The notes: generated by a model from the letters alone, not told the origin. Counted from the first letter of the stretch, positions 1 to 8,824 are shown. The stretch: DNA of 33,711 nt from Scatosoma sp045658805 (GCA_045658805.1 JAZOVQ010000040.1:1-33711); one strand, 5' to 3'. Program-made: numbers and translations.

Positions 1-612
1 CGACTTTACTTTCACCAAACGCCCACCTGCCGGGCGTTCGTTTTCGTCAAGCTTATCCTTGATATATTTGATAGTTTCTTCCAATTGCGGAATCATAACG
101 TATTCCAAGGCGTTAACGCGGCGTTTGTTGCGTTCAATTTCTTCCGCAAGCATACGCACCGTCTTTTCCGATTGCGCCAATGCAACCATTTTCGGTAACA
201 ATTCGGATACCTTTTCCACCGAATAATCGGCTTCGCCGGTAATTTCCGAATACGCATAAGGTAATCCCCCCGCGCGCTTTTCTTGCGCGAGAGATACTTT
301 GGGTACGTCCACCCCCATTACGCTTTCCACGCCGCATTCCGCTTGCACCGCCACGGACGGCATGGAAAATGCCGTTTCCGCTTCAAACGACGGGGTTATG
401 GAACGCGCCACCGAAAATTGTTTTAATACGGACAGCAATTCTTCTTCCACCGCATCGCGGAGTGCTTTCGTTTCACGTAAAATGATTGTAAAACGCCGAA
501 TCATTTCATCCGATTTGTCTTTGAGCAATTTATGCCCCCTAACCGCCGTCGCTAAACGAGCTTTTAGCTTTTTCAGCTCCATACGAGTAGGATTTACGTT
601 CAGCCTTGCCAT
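1..612 (-). CDS. ntpD: V/A-type ATPase subunit D, 3' end cut by window edge
   Basis: Central rotor stalk subunit D of the V1/A1 domain, which couples rotation of the A3B3 head to the membrane ring. The 204 visible codons start at ATG 612-610 (MARLNVNPTRMELKKLK) and run off the left edge without a stop. Family members are usually about 200-220 residues, so little is missing. The N-terminal NPTRMELKKLK motif and the long charged helices at both ends fit the antiparallel coiled-coil shaft. It begins 3 nt after the stop of the B subunit gene and is the last visible gene of the operon. The product is clear; only the C-terminus is unknown. Confidence 0.93.
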   Translation of the reverse strand, partial: MARLNVNPTRMELKKLKARLATAVRGHKLLKDKSDEMIRRFTIILRETKALRDAVEEELLSVLKQFSVARSITPSFEAETAFSMPSVAVQAECGVESVMGVDVPKVSLAQEKRAGGLPYAYSEITGEADYSVEKVSELLPKMVALAQSEKTVRMLAEEIERNKRRVNALEYVMIPQLEETIKYIKDKLDENERPAGGRLVKVKS

Positions 613-615
613 AAA

Positions 616-2004
616 TTATTCGTCCTTATTTTCTTCGTCCGCCATATACTTGTCAATATATTCTTTACGAATACGCTTCAATTCGCTCTTCGGCAAAATA
701 CGAAGCAATTTCCAACCCAAATCCAAGGTTTGTTCAATGGTTCTATCCGTCGTAAAGCCTTGGTTGATATATTCCTTTTCAAACGCTTCGGCAAATTTTG
801 CATACAATTTATCAACGTCCGAAAGCGCCGCTTCACCCAAAATAGCGGAAAGCTCCTTCGCTTCTTTACCACGCGCATACGCAGCGAAAAGCTGGTTCAT
901 TGTATCCGCATGATCTTCACGCGTCTTGCCTTTACCGATACCCTTATCCTTCAAACGGGACAAGGACGGCAATACGTCAATGGGCGGATTGATACCCTTC
1001 TTATACAAATCACGCGACAAAATAATTTGCCCTTCCGTAATATACCCCGTAAGGTCGGGAATGGGGTGCGTTTTATCGTCTTCGGGCATCGTCAAAATAG
1101 GAATTTGGGTAATGGAGCCCTCTTTCCCACGGATACGCCCTGCTCTTTCATACAAGCTTGCAAGGTCGGTATACAAATAACCAGGATACCCTCTACGCCC
1201 AGGCACTTCTCTGCGCGCCGCCGAAACTTCACGGAGTGCCTCTGCATAGTTGGTAATATCCGTCATAATAACCAACACGTGCATTCCCTTTTCAAACGCC
1301 AAATATTCAGCGCAAGTCAACGCCATACGCGGCGTGGAAATACGCTCAACCGCAGGGTCGTTTGCAAGATTTGTAAACAGTACCGTTCTTTCAATAGCGC
1401 CCGTTTTCTTGAAATCATCCACGAAATATTGCGCTTCCTCGAAAGTGATACCAATTGCCGCAAATACAACGGCAAACTTACATTCACCGCTTCTTACCTT
1501 TGCTTGACGAGCAATTTGCGCAGCCAATTCCGCATGCGGCAAACCACTCATGGAAAATACGGGCAATTTTTGACCTCTTACAAGCGTATTCAAGCCGTCG
1601 ATTGCCGATACCCCCGTTTGAATAAATTCGTTGGGATAATTTCTTGCGGCGGGATTGATAGGCTCGCCGTTGATATCCATTTTCTTTTCAGGAATAATGG
1701 GCGCGCCGCCGTCACGGGGATTGCCCATACCGTCAAATACGCGGCCGAGCATATCCTCGGAAACAGCCAATTCTTGGCTGTGCCCTAAAAATCTCGCTTT
1801 CGCGCCTGCGATTTGCAACCCTTGCGAATTTTCAAACAACTGCACAACCGCTTTATCTCTGTTGATTTCCAAAACTTTACCGCGGCGGATTTCTCCGTTG
1901 GTATTGACGATATCCACAAGCTCGTTGTAGGTAACGCCCTCAACGCCGTCCACGACCATCAAAGGCCCTACGACTTCACGAATGGTTTTATATTCTTTAA
2001 ACAT
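616..2004 (-). CDS. ntpB: V/A-type ATPase subunit B (non-catalytic)
   Basis: Non-catalytic nucleotide-binding subunit of the A3B3 head, 462 aa. The start chosen is ATG 2004, reading MFKEYKTIREVVGPL, because an AAGGAGG ribosome site lies 8 nt upstream; a longer frame exists to 2025 but lacks such a site. The usual P-loop is replaced by SGLPHAELAAQIA, the hallmark of B subunits, which do not hydrolyse ATP. The conserved stretches RRGYPGYLYTDLASLYERAGR and ITQIPILTMPEDDKTHPIPDLTGYITEGQ-type sequence are present in full. It overlaps the end of the A subunit gene by 8 nt, suggesting translational coupling of the two head subunits. Confidence 0.96.
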   Translation of the reverse strand: MFKEYKTIREVVGPLMVVDGVEGVTYNELVDIVNTNGEIRRGKVLEINRDKAVVQLFENSQGLQIAGAKARFLGHSQELAVSEDMLGRVFDGMGNPRDGGAPIIPEKKMDINGEPINPAARNYPNEFIQTGVSAIDGLNTLVRGQKLPVFSMSGLPHAELAAQIARQAKVRSGECKFAVVFAAIGITFEEAQYFVDDFKKTGAIERTVLFTNLANDPAVERISTPRMALTCAEYLAFEKGMHVLVIMTDITNYAEALREVSAARREVPGRRGYPGYLYTDLASLYERAGRIRGKEGSITQIPILTMPEDDKTHPIPDLTGYITEGQIILSRDLYKKGINPPIDVLPSLSRLKDKGIGKGKTREDHADTMNQLFAAYARGKEAKELSAILGEAALSDVDKLYAKFAEAFEKEYINQGFTTDRTIEQTLDLGWKLLRILPKSELKRIRKEYIDKYMADEENKDE

Positions 2005-3763
2005 CGTCGCTGCCTCCTTCTGCAATCGCTTTCAATTCGGCATTCATCGTCTTGAAAATTTCATCAAACTGCGAAATTTCCTCTTCGGAAATATACTTCG
2101 CTCGCCCAATCATTTCCTTGCACGAACAAGCCAAAACGTCGTCCAAATCCGCATAATTATCAATGCATTCCTTTGCCAAACGGTTAAATTCGTAAATGAG
2201 CTTCAACATCAAAAATTGCTTATGCATCGAGGTGAACGTGTCTACTTCGTGGAAAGCATTTTGGTGCAAATAGTCTTCACGTACAATTTTCGCCGTTTCC
2301 ATTGTCAACCTATCTTTAGAGGACAAAGCGTCCATACCGACCAAACGTACAATTTCATCCAAAGCCGCCTCTTCCTGCAATATGGTCATAATAAACTGAC
2401 GGTATCTAAAATAGTCCGCGCTAACGTTTTCATCATACCAATCCTTCATTCTATCCGCATAAAGGGAATAACTAATAAGCCAATCGATTGCAGGGAAATG
2501 GCGTTTGTACGCAAGCGCCGAGGACAAGCCCCAAAAGACTTTTACGATACGAAGCGTAGCTTGCGAAACGGGTTCACTCAAGTCGCCGCCTGGAGGCGAT
2601 ACCGCCCCAATCGCCGAAACCGAACCAATTTTTTCTTTCGAACCAAGCAATTTTACGATACCTGCGCGTTCGTAAAATTCTGCCAAACGAGAAGCCAAAT
2701 ACGCAGGATAACCTTCGTCGCCGGGCATTTCTTCCAAACGACCGCTCATTTCACGAAGCGCTTCCGCCCAACGCGACGTCGAGTCCGCCATAATCGCTAC
2801 GTTATAACCCATATCACGGAAATATTCTGCAATGGTGATACCCGTATAAATAGACGCTTCACGCGCCGCAACGGGCATATCCGAAGTATTGGCAATAAGC
2901 ACCGTTCTCTTCATCAAAGGCTCACCCGTTTTCGGGTCCTTCAATTCGGGGAATTCGTTTAAAACGTCCGTCATTTCATTGCCGCGTTCGCCGCAGCCAA
3001 CGTAGACGATAATATCCGCATCCGCCCATTTTGCCAACTGGTGCTGTACAACCGTTTTACCGCTGCCGAAAGGTCCAGGTACTGCCGCAACACCGCCTTT
3101 TGCAATGGGGAACAAAGTGTCAATAACTCGCTGTCCCGTTACCATAGGCTTATCGGGCGAGAGTTTTTCTTTATACGGTCTGCCTTTACGAACGGGCCAT
3201 TTCCTAAGCATGCATACGGGTTTTGCGCCCTGCGCTGTTTGAATGGTTGCCACCGTTTCTTCTACCGTAAATTCCCCTTCCGTAATGGAAAGCAATTTGC
3301 CGTTAACGCCGTTCGGTACGAGAATTTTATGTTCAACGATTTCCGTTTCGTGAACAATACCAAGGGTATCCCCCTCTTGCACTTCGTCACCGACCTTCGC
3401 GCAGGGAATAAACTGCCATTTCTTTTCTCTATCAATATTGTTGACGGTAACCCCTCTCGAAATACGGTCGCCATACTTGAAATACAACGCCGTCAAAGGT
3501 CTTTGAATACCGTCGAAAATACTCGTAAGCAAACCGGGCGCAAGCTCCGCCGAAAGGGGTTCGCCCGTCGAATATACCTCTTCGCCAGGTCCAAGCCCCG
3601 ACGTTTCTTCGTATACCTGAATGGATGCTTTATCCCCACGAAGCTCAATAATTTCACCAATAAGGCCTTTTTCGGATACGCGAACTACGTCGTAAAGCTT
3701 TGCATCCGCCATGCCTTCAGCTATAATCAAAGGTCCGGAAATTTTTACTGTCTTACCTGCCAT
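1997..3763 (-). CDS. ntpA: V/A-type ATPase subunit A (catalytic)
   Basis: Catalytic subunit of the V1/A1 head, 588 aa, the usual length. The N-terminal beta-barrel begins MAGKTVKISGPLIIAEG. The large non-homologous region that separates A from F-type beta subunits follows, then the Walker A motif GPFGSGKT near residues 230-237 and the downstream segment with YVGCGERGNEM, in which GER supplies the catalytic glutamate. The substrate is ATP, and energy couples to ion movement through the membrane ring. Start ATG 3763 follows an AGAGAGGAC ribosome site. The gene lies between F (85 nt upstream, with an intervening hairpin) and B (8 nt overlap). Confidence 0.97.
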   Translation of the reverse strand: MAGKTVKISGPLIIAEGMADAKLYDVVRVSEKGLIGEIIELRGDKASIQVYEETSGLGPGEEVYSTGEPLSAELAPGLLTSIFDGIQRPLTALYFKYGDRISRGVTVNNIDREKKWQFIPCAKVGDEVQEGDTLGIVHETEIVEHKILVPNGVNGKLLSITEGEFTVEETVATIQTAQGAKPVCMLRKWPVRKGRPYKEKLSPDKPMVTGQRVIDTLFPIAKGGVAAVPGPFGSGKTVVQHQLAKWADADIIVYVGCGERGNEMTDVLNEFPELKDPKTGEPLMKRTVLIANTSDMPVAAREASIYTGITIAEYFRDMGYNVAIMADSTSRWAEALREMSGRLEEMPGDEGYPAYLASRLAEFYERAGIVKLLGSKEKIGSVSAIGAVSPPGGDLSEPVSQATLRIVKVFWGLSSALAYKRHFPAIDWLISYSLYADRMKDWYDENVSADYFRYRQFIMTILQEEAALDEIVRLVGMDALSSKDRLTMETAKIVREDYLHQNAFHEVDTFTSMHKQFLMLKLIYEFNRLAKECIDNYADLDDVLACSCKEMIGRAKYISEEEISQFDEIFKTMNAELKAIAEGGSDDV

Positions 3764-3793
3764 TGTCGTTTGTCCTCTCTATTTTTTTACCCT

Positions 3794-3816
3794 ACGGCGA
3801 CGTTTCATTTCGCCGT
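3794..3816 (-). promoter_or_regulatory. Intercistronic hairpin between ATPase F and A genes
   Basis: ACGGCGA (3794-3800) pairs perfectly with TCGCCGT (3810-3816) around a 9-nt loop. In the transcript it sits between the F stop and the A ribosome site. No U-tract follows, so it is not a typical terminator. It may protect the downstream A-B message from 3' decay or limit read-through. The function is inference. Confidence 0.5.
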
Positions 3817-3827
3817 TTGCACAATGC

Positions 3828-3863
3828 TTAATTGTTGCGGAAGAAAATTTAATTGTTGTGGAA
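3828..3863 (-). repeat. 15-bp direct repeat duplicating the end of the F gene
   Basis: TTAATTGTTGTGGAA (3849-3863) contains the stop codon and last codons of the F subunit gene. TTAATTGTTGCGGAA (3828-3842), 21 bp downstream in transcription, repeats it with one mismatch, in the same frame. It looks like a small local duplication of the gene end. Confidence 0.6.
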
Positions 3864-4166
3864 TAAAATGTCCACGCCCAATGCGCGCTCCATTGCCGTT
3901 TTTAACACTTCCATGCCGTAGCCTCCGCTCGCGCCCGTCGGGATACTTACCACTACGGGATAGGGTGCTTCGTCAAAGCGTTTTAAAAATTCCGTCAATT
4001 GCTTTGCCAAATCTTCCGCCAAAAAAATAATTTGATATTCCTTTGCTATTTTTCGCAAAACCTCACGCGCTTTTTTATCATTTTCCGCAGGAAACGTTGC
4101 CACTCCAGCCGCTTTAAATACTAAAATTTCGTCGCCGTTGCCGACGATTGCCATCTTGCCCGTCAC
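3849..4166 (-). CDS. ntpG: V/A-type ATPase subunit F
   Basis: Small subunit F (called NtpG in Enterococcus hirae), 105 aa, a Rossmann-like protein bound to the central stalk with subunit D. It begins MTGKMAIVGNGDEILVFKAAG; the AIVGxxDxxxxFxxxG pattern is typical. The start is GTG at 4166, chosen because GGAGGTGG lies 4-7 nt before it, while the internal ATG at 4154 is too far from that site. The middle carries IFLAEDLAKQL and the C-terminal part has PVVVSIPTG, both usual for the family. It lies 15 nt after the C subunit stop. Confidence 0.9.
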   Translation of the reverse strand: MTGKMAIVGNGDEILVFKAAGVATFPAENDKKAREVLRKIAKEYQIIFLAEDLAKQLTEFLKRFDEAPYPVVVSIPTGASGGYGMEVLKTAMERALGVDILFHNN

Positions 4167-4181
4167 AATCCACCTCCGTCC

Positions 4182-5165
4182 TTACCATGCCCGAAGGCGT
4201 TTTTTTACGTCATGCTCGCCTAACCCTGCAAGCAAGCAAACAAAGATAACGCGTACGTTTGCGCTTTCTGCCCTGCGGCGATAAACGTAATACAAGAACG
4301 GCTCGGTTTTAGATAAATCGAATTTTCTCGACGCAAAATATTCCACGTCGTAGCCGTCCTTTATCTTCTCCGCTTCCGTCATCGGCATGCGCTTTTCCTT
4401 TGCATCTAAGCATTGTTTTACAAAATGCAAATACGCAGTCTTTTCAAAGGCGCGTTCCACCTGTGTTCTATCTTCCAAAAACAAAGCGTCAAGCTGTTGC
4501 GCCGTTAAACTGCCCGTAGATAAATATTGTTCTTTCGCCAAATTTTTATCACCGCAGCGAAGTGCCGTTAAGACGTTGGTCATGTCCGCTTTCGCAACCA
4601 AAAGCTTGCGCAAAACTTTCTTGCCTTTGGATATTTCCCAAAGATAATTTTGCAGGGCGTTTTCAAAAATTCCGCCCACTTTTGCCCCCGACGAATTTTC
4701 TTGTAAATATTCCGTTGCCTCTTCACACGCCCCACCCAGGTACGAGTTGACTGCCTTTAAAGGAGCAAAATTACCGTTTTCGACACAGTCGGCAATCAGC
4801 TTGCTATCCACCAAGCCCTCTCCCGTCAACATACGTTCAAAAGGCTGTCCTAAAAACGCCGCTTTCACCATTGCTTTCGCGTTGTGAAAATCGCGTGCGG
4901 AAAGCAAATACGCCTTTTCCGCTTCCGAGGGAGCGTATTCACGAATGAACGCGTCCAAAGCCGCTTGTTCCGCCGTTATTAAATTTTCATAATCGTATAC
5001 GCTTGCCGCCGTTTCCGCGCCGCCGCCGAAACCGCTTTCCAGCAAGGACCGAAATACCTCTTCCGCGCTCAATTCGCAAAAGCGGAAAATTTTATCTTTT
5101 AAAAGATACTTTTCCCGCGCGGCAATCAGTCCATTGGTATACGTCACGTCCATTGTGTGCGCCAT
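4182..5165 (-). CDS. ntpC: V/A-type ATPase subunit C
   Basis: Subunit C (equivalent to eukaryotic subunit d), 327 aa, the funnel-shaped helical protein that sockets the central stalk onto the K ring. The sequence is mostly helical, begins MAHTMDVTYTNGLIAAREKY and contains the repeated three-helix pattern of the family; sequence conservation in C subunits is low, so the assignment leans on its fixed place between E and F as well as length. Start ATG 5165 follows GGAGGGTGCT. The gap after E is 43 nt. Confidence 0.88.
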   Translation of the reverse strand: MAHTMDVTYTNGLIAAREKYLLKDKIFRFCELSAEEVFRSLLESGFGGGAETAASVYDYENLITAEQAALDAFIREYAPSEAEKAYLLSARDFHNAKAMVKAAFLGQPFERMLTGEGLVDSKLIADCVENGNFAPLKAVNSYLGGACEEATEYLQENSSGAKVGGIFENALQNYLWEISKGKKVLRKLLVAKADMTNVLTALRCGDKNLAKEQYLSTGSLTAQQLDALFLEDRTQVERAFEKTAYLHFVKQCLDAKEKRMPMTEAEKIKDGYDVEYFASRKFDLSKTEPFLYYVYRRRAESANVRVIFVCLLAGLGEHDVKKRLRAW

Positions 5166-5208
5166 AGCACCCTCCGCCGTAATCCGTTTTAATCAGTTTT
5201 ATTATACT

Positions 5209-5778
5209 TTACTTGAAAATTTCAGCCGCCAACGCCGCTTGATAAGCATCTCGATCGACCGCCAACAACGTGCTGTAAGACAAATCTTTATCCGATTTTT
5301 CCCCTTTCAGCACAAAACCGCCGCTCACCGCCGCATCGTCCTGTGCAATGGTAAGTGCGCGTTCCGCCACGATAGGCAACGCCGCCACTTCCGCCTTATA
5401 CGGGAATTTCTTTGCAAAGCAAAGCTCGTCCCCCTTTTCAGCATACGCTTCCAACAATGCATTGGACAATTTCAAGCAATCTTCCTCGGAAAGGTCCTGC
5501 AAACGCCCAAGCGCCTGCGTATAAATCAAATCAATAACTTTACGCTTTTCGCCCAAGAGTGCCTTTGCCGAATCCAACCGCGCATTTGCCGCTTGTTTTT
5601 CAAAAATACTATTCCGCTTTTCCTGCACTTCGGCTTCCGTTTCCAAACGAGCCTTTTCCGCGCGCAAAGAAGCGTCAGCGACAATTTTTGCCGCTTTTGC
5701 CTTTGCTTCTTCCAAAATAGCCTGCGCTTCCGCGTGGGCGTCGGAAAGTATTCTTTCCACAATCCGTTGCGTACTCAT
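5209..5778 (-). CDS. ntpE: V/A-type ATPase subunit E (peripheral stalk)
   Basis: Peripheral stalk subunit E, 189 aa. Residues 1-90 are an Ala/Glu/Lys-rich long helix (MSTQRIVERILSDAHAEAQ onward) that pairs with the H/G-like subunit; the C-terminal half is the globular domain that caps the head, with GGFVLKGEKSDKDLSYS-type sequence corresponding to the conserved G-G-hydrophobic segment. It acts as a stator resisting head rotation. It starts 26 nt after the K subunit stop and is followed by the C gene. Confidence 0.9.
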   Translation of the reverse strand: MSTQRIVERILSDAHAEAQAILEEAKAKAAKIVADASLRAEKARLETEAEVQEKRNSIFEKQAANARLDSAKALLGEKRKVIDLIYTQALGRLQDLSEEDCLKLSNALLEAYAEKGDELCFAKKFPYKAEVAALPIVAERALTIAQDDAAVSGGFVLKGEKSDKDLSYSTLLAVDRDAYQAALAAEIFK

Positions 5779-5804
5779 ATCCTAAAAATACCTTATTTTA
5801 TACG

Positions 5805-6272
5805 TTACGCAACAACGGGAATAAGCGCACCAACTGCACCCGAAAGCATAATGGAAATAATCAAACCAAGAATTGCATAGAATTCGATCATACCAGGGTA
5901 AACGATCAATTTACCCGAAAGGGATTCCTGTCTGCCCACTGCGTAGATACAGTTTACAGCCGATTTACCTTGGAAAATACCCGAAATAAGACCGGAAAGC
6001 GCCATAGGCAATACCGCGCCAACCATAGCCCAGCCCAAAGCCGTAGGCATATTTTGTTGCAACGAACCCGATGCGATAATACCAATGATAAAGCCGTAAA
6101 TACCCTGCGTTGCAGGAAGCAATACAAGTACCATTACTTTACCGAACTTTTTAGGATCTTCGCCCAAAACGCCAGCTGCCGCCGAGCTCGTCTTATACAG
6201 ACCGAAACAGGAACCAACCCCGCAAAGCAACACGCATACTGCGATACCGATCATAGCTATTGAGTAACCCAT
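5805..6272 (-). CDS. ntpK: V/A-type ATPase subunit K (proteolipid ring)
   Basis: Membrane rotor proteolipid, 155 aa with two fused hairpins (four membrane helices), the double-length form. The start chosen is ATG 6272 (MGYSIAMIGIAVCVLL) after GGAGGATTTT; a longer frame to 6320 would add a charged, unlikely leader. Ion-site residues are visible: P53-x-T55-Q56-G-I-Y-G in helix 2, Q101 in helix 3 and E130 in helix 4. In E. hirae NtpK the equivalents (T64, Q65, Q110, E139) bind sodium, so sodium coupling is likely here; that is inference from the motif. Confidence 0.94.
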   Translation of the reverse strand: MGYSIAMIGIAVCVLLCGVGSCFGLYKTSSAAAGVLGEDPKKFGKVMVLVLLPATQGIYGFIIGIIASGSLQQNMPTALGWAMVGAVLPMALSGLISGIFQGKSAVNCIYAVGRQESLSGKLIVYPGMIEFYAILGLIISIMLSGAVGALIPVVA

Positions 6273-6332
6273 AAATAAAATCCTCCGATTTTGTTTTTCT
6301 TTTTTAATGTGTTTGCGCAAACGTGCGCTGTA

Positions 6333-8366
6333 TTATTTTTTAGCGGCTTCGCTTTTTGCTTGCCCGCCGTTGCCCGTCGGCAACAAATAAACGTATTTGT
6401 GTTCGCCGCCCAAAGGTTTGAACAATTCGCCGTCCCCTTCATAGAAACGACCGTAGAATTCGACGTATTGCAATCTTGCGTCGTGGATATATGCGCCAAG
6501 CAAGTTCATTACCAAGTTGAACGCGTTGCCCACCACCAACAGCACGATACCGAGAATGATAAACAATACGTTTCCGCTTACCACGAAGCCTCCGCCGTAA
6601 TCCGCGATAATTTTTGCAATAACCGCACCCGACAGCATTAAGCCGTACAAACGCGCGTAACTCAAAATGTCCGAAGCGTAATTGATAACGCTGTACGCCG
6701 CGCCGAAACCCTTGGTAAATTTGCCTGCAAATTTTTCCTTTCTACCTGCCGTCAGCACCGCTAACAGCAAACCGACTCCCGCCAAAATGCCGCCCGTCGT
6801 TACCAGCGAAGCAGGGAAAGAAATTACCGTTCCGTTATCTCGCGTTATCTCCAATAAACCGATAATCGCCAAAGCGACGCCCACCGAGAAGACCGCCCAG
6901 GTGAGCCCGTCGAAGATACCGTCGGCAATTTGACCTCTGCGCCAAGCCTGCACCGCCTTACAAACGTAACCCGTAAATAGTTGGACGATACCAATCAGCA
7001 TTGCGATAATCAAAACCGCAGGTACTTTTATGCCTACCAATGCCCACATCTTTTCCTGCGCGTCAGGCATAATCGTTGTGGAGAAGATAGAAAAACCAAA
7101 CAACGAATTGAACAACGCGCCCCAAATCACAGCGAAAATACCGCCGATTGCAAACGCGCCTGCAAGCCTTGACATTCCCGTCGGTCTTGCGCGGTTCTTC
7201 CACCAAAGATATCCGCCTCCGAACACCATTAGCAATCCGTAACCGATATCCCCTATGATAAAGCCCATAAACAAGCTATAGAAAAACGCCATAATTGCGT
7301 TGGGGTCAAACTCACGATAATTGGGAACGGAATAGGAATTGGTTATCCCCTCGAAGTTTCCGACCAAGCTATTGTTCTTCAACAACGTCGGTGGCGTTTC
7401 TTCGTCCGTAGGTTGGGTAAACTCAATAAACGCCAACCCCGTCGCTTGTTTAATTTCCTCTTGCACCAGCGTTTCCGCCGTTTCAGGAACGTACGCTTCC
7501 AACAAGAACGTGCGCTCCGTTGCGCGTAATTTTTCGGAAACCTGCGCTTTTTCTATCGTGAAAGAAAGATAATCGCAGTAAATTTTCAAAAGGCGAGTTT
7601 TATCTTTCATCGCGTACATGGTAGCTACGTTTTCGTTTAAAGCTATCAACAAACGTTTTTCTTCCAATTCTAATCCGCGATAAATTTCCTCACCCGTTTC
7701 TTTTCCCGTATACGGACAATCAGCAAAGCCGTACGTAGACAAAATTCCGTCTATTTCCGCCCCAACGGACACGTGCGAAGAAACAAACAAAAGTGCTTGA
7801 TCTCCATTCTCGGCAAGCGTTTCAAACGCGCAAAGTTCCGTTTCGTTTAACGCGGCTTTCAGGTTCTCCTTTTGCGCTGTTGCCACACAGCCAAGCCGTC
7901 CTTGCGTGCGATAGGTATTCCCAAAGCTGGACAAAGGCTCCTTTATCGCCGCATAAATTTGTGCGCCTTCCTTTTTTCGACGCAGAGTGGACAATTCCCC
8001 CTTTAAACGATTTCGCTCGTCTGCCAAATCATTGACAACGGACACCGTTTCTTCCACTTCCGATTGATATTCGCAAGCGGACATAAACTCGGTATAAGTA
8101 ACGTCAAAAACGCTTTCCTTTTCAGGTTTTTGATTGTGTTCTCTTTGATAATTTTCAACAGCCGAAGTGAGTACGGTAAGGGCATTTTCCACAGACGCCA
8201 AAAGACTTCTCGTCCTTTCAGCATCCTCTATCGGAACCACCGTGTTTTCAGTTTCGGCGTGTAGCTTCACCTCAACGGCCCCCGTCCTTTGCAACGCATT
8301 TAAAATTGCGTCTTTATCGTAGGACATGGCAATGAGCTGAAGCTTTCGCATATTAACGATCGCCAC
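6333..8366 (-). CDS. ntpI: V/A-type ATPase subunit I (membrane stator)
   Basis: Subunit I/a, 677 aa, forming the ion half-channels against the K ring. The N-terminal half (about 1-345) is soluble and rich in coiled coil; the C-terminal half holds about seven membrane helices beginning near NAIMAFFYSLFMGFIIGD. The conserved arginine of the ion path is R572 in SYARLYGLMLSGA. The start is GTG 8366, 8 nt after GGAGGG; an in-frame ATG lies at 8351. It overlaps the H/G-like gene by 14 nt. It ends 60 nt before the K start. Confidence 0.95.
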   Translation of the reverse strand: MAIVNMRKLQLIAMSYDKDAILNALQRTGAVEVKLHAETENTVVPIEDAERTRSLLASVENALTVLTSAVENYQREHNQKPEKESVFDVTYTEFMSACEYQSEVEETVSVVNDLADERNRLKGELSTLRRKKEGAQIYAAIKEPLSSFGNTYRTQGRLGCVATAQKENLKAALNETELCAFETLAENGDQALLFVSSHVSVGAEIDGILSTYGFADCPYTGKETGEEIYRGLELEEKRLLIALNENVATMYAMKDKTRLLKIYCDYLSFTIEKAQVSEKLRATERTFLLEAYVPETAETLVQEEIKQATGLAFIEFTQPTDEETPPTLLKNNSLVGNFEGITNSYSVPNYREFDPNAIMAFFYSLFMGFIIGDIGYGLLMVFGGGYLWWKNRARPTGMSRLAGAFAIGGIFAVIWGALFNSLFGFSIFSTTIMPDAQEKMWALVGIKVPAVLIIAMLIGIVQLFTGYVCKAVQAWRRGQIADGIFDGLTWAVFSVGVALAIIGLLEITRDNGTVISFPASLVTTGGILAGVGLLLAVLTAGRKEKFAGKFTKGFGAAYSVINYASDILSYARLYGLMLSGAVIAKIIADYGGGFVVSGNVLFIILGIVLLVVGNAFNLVMNLLGAYIHDARLQYVEFYGRFYEGDGELFKPLGGEHKYVYLLPTGNGGQAKSEAAKK

Positions 8367-8673
8367 TGATTACCCTCCCCACGATTTTATTGACGGAAAT
8401 TTCCGAATTGGATAAAACGGCGTTGCAGTATTCCTTTGCGTTGCGCTCATTTTTCTCTAACGTTTGCTTATAAATTGCCGCCGCTTCCTCCGTTGCTTTT
8501 TTCAATTCAGTGTCACGATATGCCTTACATTGCGCAGCGGAATCCAGCTCCTGCTGCATAGCACGAGCTTCTGCGTCCGCTATCATTTTAGCCGCTTCAT
8601 CCAAAGCCTTTTGCTTGATTTCCGCCGCTTGCGCTTCCGCGTCCATAATTGCTTTAACAATTTCGTTCGTCAT
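8353..8673 (-). CDS. ntpF: V/A-type ATPase small peripheral-stalk subunit (H/G-like)
   Basis: First gene of the operon, 106 aa, equivalent to archaeal AhaH or E. hirae NtpF. Almost the whole protein is one Ala/Glu/Lys-rich helix (MTNEIVKAIMDAEAQAAEI onward), which would form the right-handed coiled coil of the stator with subunit E. Such proteins diverge fast, so identity rests on composition, size and its place before subunit I. Start ATG 8673 follows GGGGTGA. The gene is preceded by the operon promoter and overlaps ntpI. Confidence 0.85.
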   Translation of the reverse strand: MTNEIVKAIMDAEAQAAEIKQKALDEAAKMIADAEARAMQQELDSAAQCKAYRDTELKKATEEAAAIYKQTLEKNERNAKEYCNAVLSNSEISVNKIVGRVISGDR

Positions 8674-8701
8674 ATCGTCACCCCGAAAAATTCTTTCATT
8701 G

Positions 8702-8724
8702 TTTATGTTATATTATAACATAAA
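8702..8724. promoter_or_regulatory. Perfect 23-bp palindrome over the ATPase -10 element
   Basis: The 11-bp arms TTTATGTTATA (8702-8712) and its exact complement (8714-8724) flank one central base. The palindrome fully covers the -10 hexamer of the ATPase operon promoter. Length and symmetry fit a dimeric repressor site. No regulator gene lies next to it, and its identity is unknown. Confidence 0.6.
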
Positions 8725-8740
8725 ATACCAAAAAATGCAA
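8712..8740 (-). promoter_or_regulatory. Sigma-A promoter of the V/A-type ATPase operon
   Basis: On the minus strand, -35 TTGCAT (8740-8735), a 17-bp spacer and a perfect -10 TATAAT (8717-8712). Transcription should start near 8705, leaving a leader of about 32 nt before ATG 8673. Confidence 0.85.
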
Positions 8741-8824
8741 GCACTTTATAAAAATTTCCCTTTTTACCTCTCTTAATATGTGCTTTCACAGTATTTGCTA
8801 TACTCACCCCGCTGTTTTAAGCGC

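Noticed and set aside
730..3000. Long plus-strand frames opposite ATPase B and A (for example 730-1788 and 1982-2962)
   Set aside because: They mirror highly conserved genes and lack start signals; antisense shadows.
5190..5215. TATAAT sequence between ATPase E and C genes as an internal promoter
   Set aside because: No acceptable -35 lies 16-18 bp upstream; the match is likely chance in an AT-rich gap.
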